Positions 6,473 to 12,802 of a DNA stretch of 17,811 nucleotides are shown one piece after another. Position numbers and translations under genes: made by a program. Below the pieces are notes generated by a model, which was not told the origin of the DNA, made no database searches, and saw nothing but the letters and a program-made list of their open reading frames with translations. The stretch covers positions 7,344 through 25,154 of the forward strand of contig HF986910.1 of assembly GCA_000431075.1 (NCBI GenBank), in the 5' to 3' direction. The stretch comes from Firmicutes bacterium CAG:555. Its GTDB lineage: Bacteria > Bacillota > Clostridia > Oscillospirales > Oscillospiraceae. Each line of letters opens with the position of its first letter. Within the stretch, counting starts at the first letter, position 1.

Positions 6473-7961
6473 ACACGAATGGAAAGCCATGGACGACCAT
6501 GACTTTGATGCCATGCTCACCGAGAGCATTTCCGAGCTTCCGCCCGATGATATTGCAGCGGATGTAACGCCGTGGAGGCGGGCGATGAACCGCACACTTT
6601 TCGGCTTTGCGCTGTGCGTGATAACGCTCAACATCCTCGGTCTGAACTACATTCTGCCTGCCATCGGCATGGTGCTGCTGCTCTTGGGCTTCCGCACCCT
6701 GCGCCGTGAAAACGGCTGGTTTGGCGCCTGCTACGGCATTGCAGTGCTCAGAGCCTTGAACTTCTTTGCCGATTTTATTCTGAATTCGACCATTTATAAA
6801 AATGAAATTCTGACCCCAGATATCCAGTCTGCTGACAACGCAGTTGCCGTTGCGCTGCTGCTTATCCAAATACTCTGCTTCTGGCGTGGTCTGTGTGCCG
6901 TGAAGCGCAAGGCTGGACTTCCTCCGAAAGCGGGTGCGGCGCTTGCGTTCTTCATGTGGTATGCAGTCGGATGCTTTGCCGCTGTTATGCAGCTCGAAGG
7001 GCTCATCATCGTTGGGGCGCTGCTCATTTCGTACATCCTCATCATCGTGAGCCTGTGCAAGCTGTCGAAGGTGCTCGATGAGGCGGGCTACACCGTCAAA
7101 CCGGTGGCCGTCAAGGTCACCGACCTGTGCATCGTCATCGTTATCGCTGTCGTGGTCGTCCTCGGCTGCTTAGCGGGCTACATCTTCGGCAGCAGCTATG
7201 ATATGGATTGGAAGCCCGAGAAATCGGCGGCAACGGATAAGACGCAGGAGATAAAGTCGCACCTCATCGCCATAGGTTTTCCCGAGGATGTCCTGAACGA
7301 CCTCACGGCGGAGGACATCGCCGCCTGCGAGGATGCGGAGGATATCGGCATCGATGTGTATGATGGGTATGAAAACGGCGACACAAAATGGGATATGCGC
7401 ACCACGAATATCGCTGTGCGGCTGTCCGGCGAGCAAGACAAATGGATAGTCATCCACCACTTCGTGTGGAATTCCAACCCCGGCTTTTACGGCACGGAAG
7501 CGCTCCAGCTTTGGCCTGCGTATCGAGACGATGACAACGATATATACTCCGGCGGCAATTTCACCGGACGGGTGCTGTACGACAAGGACGGAAAAACCTA
7601 TGCCTCGCCTTACCATTGGCTTGGTGAAAAGGCCTACGCCTCGCCCTTCTTCCTCTATGTGGGGAATACGAGGGAAGATCCCTTCGCCACTTTTTCAATG
7701 CCGGCTGACGGCGAGCGCTGCCGTGGGTACATTGCCTACTCCATGGTTGGCAACGATGAGCTAGATTATGACAGAACCACTCAGGGGTTTACCTCCTTCC
7801 TCGTGTATATACACCAGTGGGATTGGCTGCAATACCCCGTAAAAACGGCGATGGAAGCCCGCATGACAGACGATACATGGTCCGACAGCGTATTCACCAC
7901 AATGGATGATGTGTTCTGCTTCAGTATCACCCCCGACGGCATCGAAGTGCCGAATTATTAA
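6465..7961 (+). CDS. Polytopic membrane protein, putative anti-sigma/sensor partner
   Basis: A 498-residue protein starting at the ATG at 6465 (GGGAGGTG 6 bases upstream) inside the end of the sigma gene. An acidic cytoplasmic N-terminus (1-42, includes DDHDFDAMLTESISELP) resembles the short sigma-binding heads of clostridial anti-sigma proteins. Six or seven membrane segments follow (about 45-77, 86-106, 126-143, 157-176, 180-199 and 221-242), then a roughly 250-residue C-terminal domain that is probably extracellular and holds aromatic-rich stretches. No zinc anti-sigma H-x3-C-x2-C motif is seen. The family is not recognised beyond this layout. The function as regulator of the adjacent sigma factor is inferred from overlap and topology. 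A strong terminator follows. Confidence 0.75.
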   Translation: MSEHEWKAMDDHDFDAMLTESISELPPDDIAADVTPWRRAMNRTLFGFALCVITLNILGLNYILPAIGMVLLLLGFRTLRRENGWFGACYGIAVLRALNFFADFILNSTIYKNEILTPDIQSADNAVAVALLLIQILCFWRGLCAVKRKAGLPPKAGAALAFFMWYAVGCFAAVMQLEGLIIVGALLISYILIIVSLCKLSKVLDEAGYTVKPVAVKVTDLCIVIVIAVVVVLGCLAGYIFGSSYDMDWKPEKSAATDKTQEIKSHLIAIGFPEDVLNDLTAEDIAACEDAEDIGIDVYDGYENGDTKWDMRTTNIAVRLSGEQDKWIVIHHFVWNSNPGFYGTEALQLWPAYRDDDNDIYSGGNFTGRVLYDKDGKTYASPYHWLGEKAYASPFFLYVGNTREDPFATFSMPADGERCRGYIAYSMVGNDELDYDRTTQGFTSFLVYIHQWDWLQYPVKTAMEARMTDDTWSDSVFTTMDDVFCFSITPDGIEVPNY

Positions 7962-7968
7962 GTTGACC

Positions 7969-8005
7969 AAAACAGGCAGTGCGTTTTGCACTGCCTGTTT
8001 TTCAA
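7969..8005 (+). terminator. Terminator of the first sigma operon
   Basis: AAAACAGGCAGTGC (7969-7982) pairs with 7988-8001 over 14 bases with a 5-base loop, followed by TTC. It lies 8 bases beyond the stop codon. Confidence 0.88.
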
Positions 8006-8034
8006 TACGCTTTTACGCTTCTGCTTATCGTTTT

Positions 8035-8129
8035 TGCGTCAGCCCGACCGGTGGCTGCGTACCGAAGCTTAGTCTGCCCATCAGCTTATCGGTGTGGGAC
8101 AGAAAATATCTGAGCGCTGTTCGCTCAGC
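8035..8129 (+). repeat. R1 structured repeat, copy b
   Basis: Second copy of the repeat, between convergent genes. Hairpins: CAGCC (8040-8044) with GGCTG (8053-8057); ACCGA/TCGGT arms with AGC/GCT enclosing TTAGTCTGCCCATC; and CTGAGCG (8110-8116) with CGCTCAG (8122-8128). The third stem has G-C pairs where copy a has a G-U pair, so the pairing is kept despite base changes. It runs directly into the hairpin at 8129-8166. Confidence 0.75.
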
Positions 8130-8166
8130 TTCTGTTCAAAAACGGCTAGGCCGTTTTGAACAGAAG
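8129..8166. repeat. Long palindrome containing the stop codon of the YdcZ-type gene
   Basis: CTTCTGTTC-AAAAA-CGGC (8129-8146) pairs with GCCG-TTTT-GAACAGAAG (8150-8166), with a one-base bulge and a 3-base loop. The right arm encodes the last residues (LLFKTA) and the TAG stop of the minus-strand gene. It probably acts as the transcript end of that gene although no T-run follows the stem. Confidence 0.7.
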
Positions 8167-8577
8167 CATACCGCCGGTCATGAGGGCAAGGCCGACATAT
8201 TTGTTCCAGCCGAAGGCTAACTTTTCGCTGCCGAACAGACCGAATGCGTCGATGAGCGCCGCAATAAAAAGCTGCGAAATGAGAATAATTGATATGGCGA
8301 GGGTCGTGCCGAGACTTTTGATGCCGAGCATGACCGTGAGCGTGATGACAAGCCCCAAAACGCCGCCGAGCCAGTACAGCTTGTTGACCTGCCCGAGCGC
8401 CGAGAAGCTACCCTGCCGGTAGAAAAGCAGCACTATGAGCGCCAGCGCAAAGGCGCTGCCCTGCACGAAGGCGTTGGCCTCCATGTTGCCGATGCCCTCG
8501 CCGAGCCGGGTATTCATGACGCCCTGCACGCTCATTGCCATACCTGCGATAATGCTGAAAATGATGCCCCAAAGCAT
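8146..8577 (-). CDS. YdcZ/DUF606-type small membrane transporter of the DMT superfamily
   Basis: A 143-residue, very hydrophobic protein with about five membrane segments. It begins MLWGIIFSIIAGMAMSVQGV and continues with NTRLGEGIGNMEANAFVQGS, the typical start of the DMT_YdcZ family of single-domain, five-helix transporters, which are thought to work as pairs. Length (140-150 residues usual) and motif agree. The ATG at 8577 is chosen on homology; its ribosome binding site (AGGGTGG, about 10 bases away) is mediocre. Substrate unknown. It is a single gene divergent from the ACT-domain gene, the two starts being about 90 bases apart. Its 3' end lies in a palindrome next to repeat R1 copy b. Confidence 0.85.
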   Translation of the reverse strand: MLWGIIFSIIAGMAMSVQGVMNTRLGEGIGNMEANAFVQGSAFALALIVLLFYRQGSFSALGQVNKLYWLGGVLGLVITLTVMLGIKSLGTTLAISIILISQLFIAALIDAFGLFGSEKLAFGWNKYVGLALMTGGMLLFKTA

Positions 8578-8668
8578 TTTTAATAAACCACCCTTTTTCC
8601 TGCGGCACTTGTAAAAGCCGTGCCGATATGATAAACTTTCCTTATGATCCCGCAAAGGAGTGAATACG

Positions 8669-9109
8669 ATGACAGGAAAACCGAAATACTATCTCATCAA
8701 GGCCGATGCGCTTCCCGAGGTTTTCGTCAAGGTCATGGAGGCCAAGGCGCTGCTGGAGACGGGCGCTGCCCGCACGGTCGCCGAGGCGGTCGAGGCCGTT
8801 GACCTCAGCCGCAGCGCATTTTACAAGTACAAGGATGCGATCGCTCCGTTCCGTGACATGAAGCGGGACAACATCATGACCCTGCACATCAAGCTGCACG
8901 ACAAGCCCGGCAAGCTTGCCGCCGTCCTGTCTATTTTTACCGAAACGGGCGCAAATATTCTCACGATAAACCAGAGCATCCCCGCAAACGGCGTGGCGCT
9001 TGTGACGGTGTCGTTCGTGGCTGAGTCGGTCGCCGTCGAGACCGATGAGCTCATAAGCCGCCTTTACTCCGTGTCGGGCGTTGTCTCGGTCGAAATAATG
9101 GCAGGCTGA
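8669..9109 (+). CDS. ACT-domain regulatory protein (UPF0735/PheB-like)
   Basis: A 146-residue protein. The N-terminal part (about 33-60) holds a helix-turn-helix-like stretch with ARTVAEAVEAVDLSRSAFYK. The C-terminal part (about 70-143) is an ACT domain with DKPGKLAAVLSIFTETGANI, the usual amino-acid-binding glycine loop and helix. This layout is that of the UPF0735 family, often found beside threonine and aspartate-pathway genes in Firmicutes and likely to sense an amino acid. The ATG at 8669 has AAGGAG 8 bases upstream. The next gene on the same strand, aspartate kinase, begins 338 bases later across a highly structured spacer. No terminator with a U-tract separates them, so co-transcription is possible. 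Confidence 0.88.
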   Translation: MTGKPKYYLIKADALPEVFVKVMEAKALLETGAARTVAEAVEAVDLSRSAFYKYKDAIAPFRDMKRDNIMTLHIKLHDKPGKLAAVLSIFTETGANILTINQSIPANGVALVTVSFVAESVAVETDELISRLYSVSGVVSVEIMAG

Positions 9110-9128
9110 TAAGCAATTGAATACTATG

Positions 9129-9427
9129 GAGTAGAGTCTTTGGGCGGATACAGATAAGGACAAATCGCCCTGTAAAAAGTCTTTTTCCCCGATGCTGCGT
9201 TAAAGCTCTAGGTCATATATATCCATTATGCCCGTCGAACTGTGCCTTGCCTCGGGAAAAAACCCAATTTTACAGGGTGCGTAGCAGTTTTGACCAAGGC
9301 ACTTTTCTCTCAGACAAAAAGATATCCCGTGATACTTTGAGTGTTACCGGAGATTTTTGCGCAGTATGAGCGGAAAAGGGTCGGTCAAAACCGATTTCCC
9401 CTTATCTGTATCCGCCCTTCTCTACTC
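9129..9427. repeat. Large nested inverted-repeat element upstream of aspartate kinase
   Basis: Outer arms 9129-9167 and 9392-9427 pair almost fully: 8 bases (GAGTAGAG), then an 18-base perfect core (GGGCGGATACAGATAAGG, 9142-9159 with 9400-9417), then 6 more. Inside are CCCTGTAAAA (9168-9177) with TTTTACAGGG (9268-9277), GTGCCTTG (9242-9249) with CAAGGCAC (9295-9302), and GTTTTGACC (9287-9295) with GGTCAAAAC (9383-9391). The second and third pairs share base 9295 so cannot both form fully. The first and second pairs interleave like a pseudoknot. It encloses repeat R2 copy a. It may be a folded leader RNA or a mobile element with inverted ends; no target duplication was found. Confidence 0.8.
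9192..9252 (+). repeat. R2 repeat, copy a
   Basis: About 61 bases matching 17721-17782 without gaps for the first 46 bases. It has the identical 16-base core TCCATTATGCCCGTCG (9222-9237), preceded by CATATAT in both and ending with TTGCCT in both. It sits inside the large inverted-repeat element. Confidence 0.7.
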
Positions 9428-9447
9428 TTTTCTTTTGGGGGATCACC

Positions 9448-10404
9448 ATGCTGATAGTACAGAAATTCGGCGGAAGCTCGGTCGCCGACGCCGAACGGAT
9501 CAGGCGGGTCGCCGGCATCATCGCCGATGCCCATGCGCACGGCGACGGCCCGGTGGTCGTACTGTCCGCCCGTGGGGATACGACCGACACGCTTTTGGAA
9601 AACGCAGGCGAGATAACGCAGTCGCCGCAGCGGCGGGAGCTGGATGTACTGCTGTCGACAGGGGAGCTCGGCTCGGTTGCCCTCATGGCGATGCAGCTGC
9701 ACTCGATGGGGCTCGACTGCGTATCGCTCTCCGGCAGGCAGGCGGGAATTTTCACCGACACCGTCCACGGCGCTGCAAGAATTCTGGACATAAGCACCGA
9801 CCGGCTGCACCGTGAGCTCAAGGCGGGCAAGATCGTCCTTGTCGCCGGCTTTCAGGGCGTCAACGAAAACGACGATGTCACCACGCTCGGCCGTGGCGGC
9901 TCGGACACGACGGCGGTAGCGCTTGCCGCTGCGCTGGGCGCTTCTCGCTGCGAGATATACTCCGATGTCGACGGCGTTTACACCGCCGACCCCCGTCTCG
10001 TCACGGGCGCAAGGAAGCTTGACCGCATCGACTACGCCGATATGCTGCATCTCGCCCTCGGCGGCTCGCAGGTGCTGCACTCCCGTGCGGTAGAAGCAGC
10101 GATAGCGGGAAATGTGGAGCTGACGCTGCTTTCAAGCTTCACACGCAGGGCAGGCACCGTGGTGTCGGAATTTGACGAAAGGCCGCCTATCTGCGGCGTG
10201 ACCCGCGACAAGGCGGCAAATAAGCTCAGCGTTGTCGGGGCGGCGGTCGATGCGCAGACGCTTGCCGAGACCGTGGCGCTGCTCGCCGACAGCGGCATTG
10301 TCGTCGGCGAAGGCGAGCTAAGCGACGGCGTGTGCGCCGTGACCGTCTCTGCGGAAAATGTCCTGCCGTCACTGGAGCTTATCCACCGACACTTCTTTAA
10401 TTAA
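9448..10404 (+). CDS. lysC: Aspartate kinase, short form with one ACT-like regulatory segment
   Basis: Phosphorylates L-aspartate, the first step to lysine, threonine and methionine. The 318-residue protein has KFGGSS at 6-11, TTLGRGGSDT at 145-154, and EIYSDVDGVYTADPR at 169-183, all catalytic or nucleotide-binding motifs of the amino-acid kinase fold. Typical monofunctional enzymes have about 400 residues with two C-terminal ACT domains. Here only about 70 residues (246-318) remain, with one ACT-like unit in which the usual PG turn is replaced by AVDAQT. The frame is clean to a normal TAA and terminator, so this looks like a natural short form. ATG at 9448 follows GGGGGAT. The ACT-domain protein upstream may supply regulation in trans (inference). 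Confidence 0.9.
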   Translation: MLIVQKFGGSSVADAERIRRVAGIIADAHAHGDGPVVVLSARGDTTDTLLENAGEITQSPQRRELDVLLSTGELGSVALMAMQLHSMGLDCVSLSGRQAGIFTDTVHGAARILDISTDRLHRELKAGKIVLVAGFQGVNENDDVTTLGRGGSDTTAVALAAALGASRCEIYSDVDGVYTADPRLVTGARKLDRIDYADMLHLALGGSQVLHSRAVEAAIAGNVELTLLSSFTRRAGTVVSEFDERPPICGVTRDKAANKLSVVGAAVDAQTLAETVALLADSGIVVGEGELSDGVCAVTVSAENVLPSLELIHRHFFN

Positions 10405-10409
10405 ACTCA

Positions 10410-10437
10410 ACGGGCAACCCTCGGGTTGCCCGTTTTC
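10410..10437. terminator. Bidirectional terminator between aspartate kinase and anti-sigma-like gene
   Basis: ACGGGCAACCC (10410-10420) pairs with GGGTTGCCCGT (10423-10433), followed by TTTT on the plus strand. It lies directly after both stop codons of the two convergent genes. Confidence 0.85.
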
Positions 10438-11241
10438 TTATTTTATCTCTGCGACCTCTCCGAAAATTATCGAAGAAACGATCTTCACGATCTCGTCCTG
10501 CGCAAGCTGGTCGGTGGTTATGCGGTAGCTGATGCCGTCAAGCGTAAACTCGGCGGTGTATCGTTCGTACTGTCCGGCGGGCTCGTGCGTGTTGGGGTCA
10601 TACGGGCCGTAGTCGACCAAGCAGTGGCCGAAGGTGACGGAAACGCCGCCGATATCGGTGGGCTCCGCCGCTTCGCCGACCGGCATCGCCATGCAGCAGC
10701 CGTCCAATTTGCCGAGCCTCGATGCCTCGAGGGAAAAGCCCTTGACCGCTGCGATGCTATCGGTCAGCTTCGGGCTTCCGTCGGCGTAGTAGTCGTGGTA
10801 AAAGCCGAGCGATACCAGGTCGTCGGCCACCGTGCCGTCCTTTTTGATGTACACGGTTGCCGTGCCATTGCTCTCGGCGGGGACGAGCCCCTCGGGGATG
10901 TAGGCGGGGGTCAGGTCGCTGCCGTAGTATTTGACGATGTCCACGCTGTCCCATGCGGCATTGTCGTAGTAACTCGGGTCGTACACGAGCTTTGTGCCGT
11001 CGACACTCGACTGCTGCATCTCGTTGATGTGAACGCCGGACATCACGACGCTCGGCGTGTCGGGCGTTGTCGTGGGCTGCTTTGCGGCGCTCGGCAAAAC
11101 GGCTGCAACCGCAAGCGCCAGACATGCGGCGAGCCCCGCCCATTTGACCCAGCCGTGCTTCCTGCGGCGGTAGGTCGCCGCCTCCTCGTAGTATTTGCCG
11201 CCGACTTCACCTATTGCGTCGGACAGCTTTTCTGAATTCAT
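10438..11241 (-). CDS. Single-pass membrane anti-sigma-like partner of the second ECF sigma
   Basis: A 267-residue protein. A cytoplasmic head (1-28, MNSEKLSDAIGEVGGKYYEE then basic residues) is followed by one membrane segment at about 29-50 (includes WVKWAGLAACLALAVAAVLP). An extracellular part of about 215 residues has two close cysteines (GCCMAM) and a C-terminal segment with ISYRITTDQL. This arrangement, with the conserved KLSDAIG head and membrane-proximal WVKW, is common in clostridia directly after ECF sigma genes. The ATG at 11241 has AAGGAGG 7 bases upstream and overlaps the sigma stop as ATGA, so translation is coupled. Membrane sequestration of the sigma factor is inferred from context, not from a recognised anti-sigma domain. 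Confidence 0.8.
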   Translation of the reverse strand: MNSEKLSDAIGEVGGKYYEEAATYRRRKHGWVKWAGLAACLALAVAAVLPSAAKQPTTTPDTPSVVMSGVHINEMQQSSVDGTKLVYDPSYYDNAAWDSVDIVKYYGSDLTPAYIPEGLVPAESNGTATVYIKKDGTVADDLVSLGFYHDYYADGSPKLTDSIAAVKGFSLEASRLGKLDGCCMAMPVGEAAEPTDIGGVSVTFGHCLVDYGPYDPNTHEPAGQYERYTAEFTLDGISYRITTDQLAQDEIVKIVSSIIFGEVAEIK

Positions 11242-11792
11242 TGTAAAACCTCCTTTTCGATAAGAAACTGCCGTAGCTTCTGACGGGTGACGCTCAGGCG
11301 CACGGACACATTTTTCTCGGACACGCCGACCCGCTCGGCGATCTCGGCGTAGCTGTCGGCAAAGGCGTAGCGGCGCATGAAAATGACCCGCTCCTTTGCG
11401 CTGAGCGTGTCGAGAAACCGCTCGATGATGCGAGCAAGCTCCGCCGCCTCGACCGTGTCCTCCACGGTCTTTTTGTCGGCGATGCACTCGTCAAGCTCCT
11501 CAAGTGCGACCGTGTAGCCGCTGCGCTTGACCGCCCGCTTCGTGCGGTACGCCTTGACCGACAGGTTGCGGACTATTTTAATAATATACGCCCGCAGCGG
11601 GTCCGGCCGAGCCGGGGGAATGGCGTTCCATGCGCCGAGATATGCGTCGCTGACGCACTCCTCGGCATCCTGCTCATCGGTCAGTATATTGAATGCGACC
11701 GCTCTGCACAGCGCACCGTACTTGTCGTCCAGTGCCCGAATCGCCAGCTCGCTGCGCTCAAAAAACAGCGCAACTATCCTCTCATCCTCCAC
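11238..11792 (-). CDS. ECF-type RNA polymerase sigma factor (second of two)
   Basis: A 184-residue sigma-70 family protein. The sigma-2 region is at about 8-85 with NILTDEQDAEECVSDAYLGA and IKIVRNLSVKAYR. The sigma-4 region is at about 115-178 with LSAKERVIFMRRYAFADSYA and helix-turn-helix AEIAERVGVSEKNVSVRL. The GTG at 11792 is chosen because AGAGGG lies 7 bases upstream and family homology begins there; the frame is open further upstream, but that part has no homology and spans a leader hairpin (11815-11834). It overlaps the downstream membrane protein start by ATGA. It differs clearly from the first sigma of this window, so the two pairs are not a recent duplication. Confidence 0.92.
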   Translation of the reverse strand: MEDERIVALFFERSELAIRALDDKYGALCRAVAFNILTDEQDAEECVSDAYLGAWNAIPPARPDPLRAYIIKIVRNLSVKAYRTKRAVKRSGYTVALEELDECIADKKTVEDTVEAAELARIIERFLDTLSAKERVIFMRRYAFADSYAEIAERVGVSEKNVSVRLSVTRQKLRQFLIEKEVLQ

Positions 11793-11814
11793 CGCAGCAC
11801 CCTCTTTCTTTTTT

Positions 11815-11834
11815 AAGCCGGCTCCCGCCGGCTT
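11815..11834 (-). promoter_or_regulatory. Leader hairpin before the second sigma gene
   Basis: AAGCCGGC (11815-11822) pairs with GCCGGCTT (11827-11834) around TCCC. On the minus strand no T-run follows, so it is not a standard terminator of this transcript. A T-run follows it on the plus strand, where no gene is ending. It lies about 15 bases ahead of the sigma ribosome binding site. Confidence 0.5.
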
Positions 11835-11901
11835 TTTTGATGACCATCGTCTATTAACTACCCATCCGGCGGCAAATGCTAAATCGAAACGGAGTTTTTT
11901 A

Positions 11902-11907
11902 ATTATA
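11902..11907 (-). promoter_or_regulatory. -10 element for the second ECF sigma operon
   Basis: Minus-strand TATAAT at the complement of 11902-11907. The hexamer 17 bases upstream is TCGAAT, a poor -35, so the promoter may depend on an alternative sigma or activator. It lies back to back with the strong plus-strand promoter at 11917-11945. Confidence 0.45.
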
Positions 11908-11916
11908 CCGCCTTTG

Positions 11917-11945
11917 TTGACAAAATTCGACACATATTTTACAAT
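11917..11945 (+). promoter_or_regulatory. Strong housekeeping promoter for the zinc-ribbon protein
   Basis: A perfect -35 TTGACA (11917-11922), a 17-base spacer, and -10 TACAAT (11940-11945). The ribosome binding site AAGGAG is about 17 bases downstream. Confidence 0.88.
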
Positions 11946-11975
11946 GGACACATCAAATTAAAAGGAGATACGACT

Positions 11976-12659
11976 ATGTATTGTTCTCACTGCGGCAAGC
12001 CCATTCCCGAGGGCGCCGACTACTGCCTGAACTGCGGCTGCGCCGTAAACGGCAGTGCGCCGAGCAAAGACGACAGCTCAAGCTTCGGCTTTGCGCTGCT
12101 GGGCTTCCTGTTTCCGCTGATCGGCCTGATTCTCTACTTCGTCTACGAAGACAAGCGCCCGAAAAGGGCAAAGTCGGTCGGCAAGGGTGCGCTCGTAGGC
12201 GTGATAACCGGGATAGTCGTGAGCATACTGCTCGCCGTGGCGACCTTCTTCTTTTCGGCTTCGATATTTGACGCCGCTATCAGCGGCGAGACCTCGGATA
12301 TCCCCGTCTTCGGCTCGATCATAAACGAGGTAGTCGAGGAGCTTGACGACGACGGCTCGGATAAGTGCGAGGTCACCGTGGGTCAGTTCAGCCGTGTGCA
12401 GCGCACGCAGGTCGACACAACGATGCTTGACCTGACCGTCACGAACACCTCTGACGAGACCTACTCGTTTGATATAACCATCGAGGCCTACGACGCCGAT
12501 GGCATGCGCCTCGGCATCGACAGCGTGTATGTCACCAGCCTCGCCCCCGGCCGATCGGCAAAGGCCGCCGCATTCGAGTTTGTCCCCGAATCGCAGATAG
12601 CCGACTTCACCTCCGCCCGCTTTGAAATAACCGCCATCCGTGCGTTCCAAGAAGGGTAA
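11976..12659 (+). CDS. Zinc-ribbon membrane protein with C-terminal beta-sandwich domain
   Basis: A 227-residue protein starting at the ATG at 11976 (AAGGAG 8 bases upstream). Residues 3-22 form a zinc ribbon (CSHCGKPIPEGADYCLNCGC, two C-x2-C pairs). Two hydrophobic segments (about 36-53 and 69-93) follow, separated by a basic cytoplasmic loop. The last 95 residues look like an FxLYD/DUF4352-type beta-sandwich (LDLTVTNTSDETYSFDITIE), likely outside the membrane. Such proteins are common in clostridia and mostly uncharacterised. It is divergent from the second sigma operon with adjoining promoters, so it may share its control (inference). Repeat R1 copy c begins a few bases after its stop. Confidence 0.82.
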   Translation: MYCSHCGKPIPEGADYCLNCGCAVNGSAPSKDDSSSFGFALLGFLFPLIGLILYFVYEDKRPKRAKSVGKGALVGVITGIVVSILLAVATFFFSASIFDAAISGETSDIPVFGSIINEVVEELDDDGSDKCEVTVGQFSRVQRTQVDTTMLDLTVTNTSDETYSFDITIEAYDADGMRLGIDSVYVTSLAPGRSAKAAAFEFVPESQIADFTSARFEITAIRAFQEG

Positions 12660-12665
12660 AAATTT

Positions 12666-12727
12666 TGCCGCACCGATAGGTCGATGTAAAGACTAAGCTC
12701 TAAGGCGCACCCATCTGTCGGGTCGGG
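12666..12727 (-). repeat. R1 structured repeat, copy c (shorter)
   Basis: Read on the minus strand this stretch aligns with R1 copy b, sharing AGCTTAGTCT exactly and TATCGGTG near the end. The first hairpin is present as ACCC (12709-12712) with GGGT (12720-12723), using different bases from copies a and b but in the same place. A second stem GCGCC/GGTGC encloses the conserved middle. The third hairpin of copies a and b is not seen. Confidence 0.65.
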
Positions 12728-12760
12728 GAAAAACGATATGCAAAAGTGTAAACGCGTATT

Positions 12761-12793
12761 AAAAAGCGCTGTTCATTTGAACAGCGCTTTTTT
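12761..12793. terminator. Bidirectional terminator between zinc-ribbon gene and metG
   Basis: AAAAAGCGCTGTTCA (12761-12775) pairs perfectly with TGAACAGCGCTTTTT from 12778, with T-runs on both strands. It lies 10 bases beyond the metG stop on the minus strand. Confidence 0.9.
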
Positions 12794-12802
12794 GCATTAT
12801 AT

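Noticed and set aside
9110..9447. Lysine riboswitch or T-box in front of aspartate kinase
   Set aside because: The conserved lysine-riboswitch core blocks and the T-box GGGTGGNACC motif are not found, and no terminator with U-tract lies just before the start codon.
5737..12727. R1 copies as a CRISPR array
   Set aside because: The copies are kilobases apart, in both orientations, and diverged; there are no regular spacers and no cas genes.
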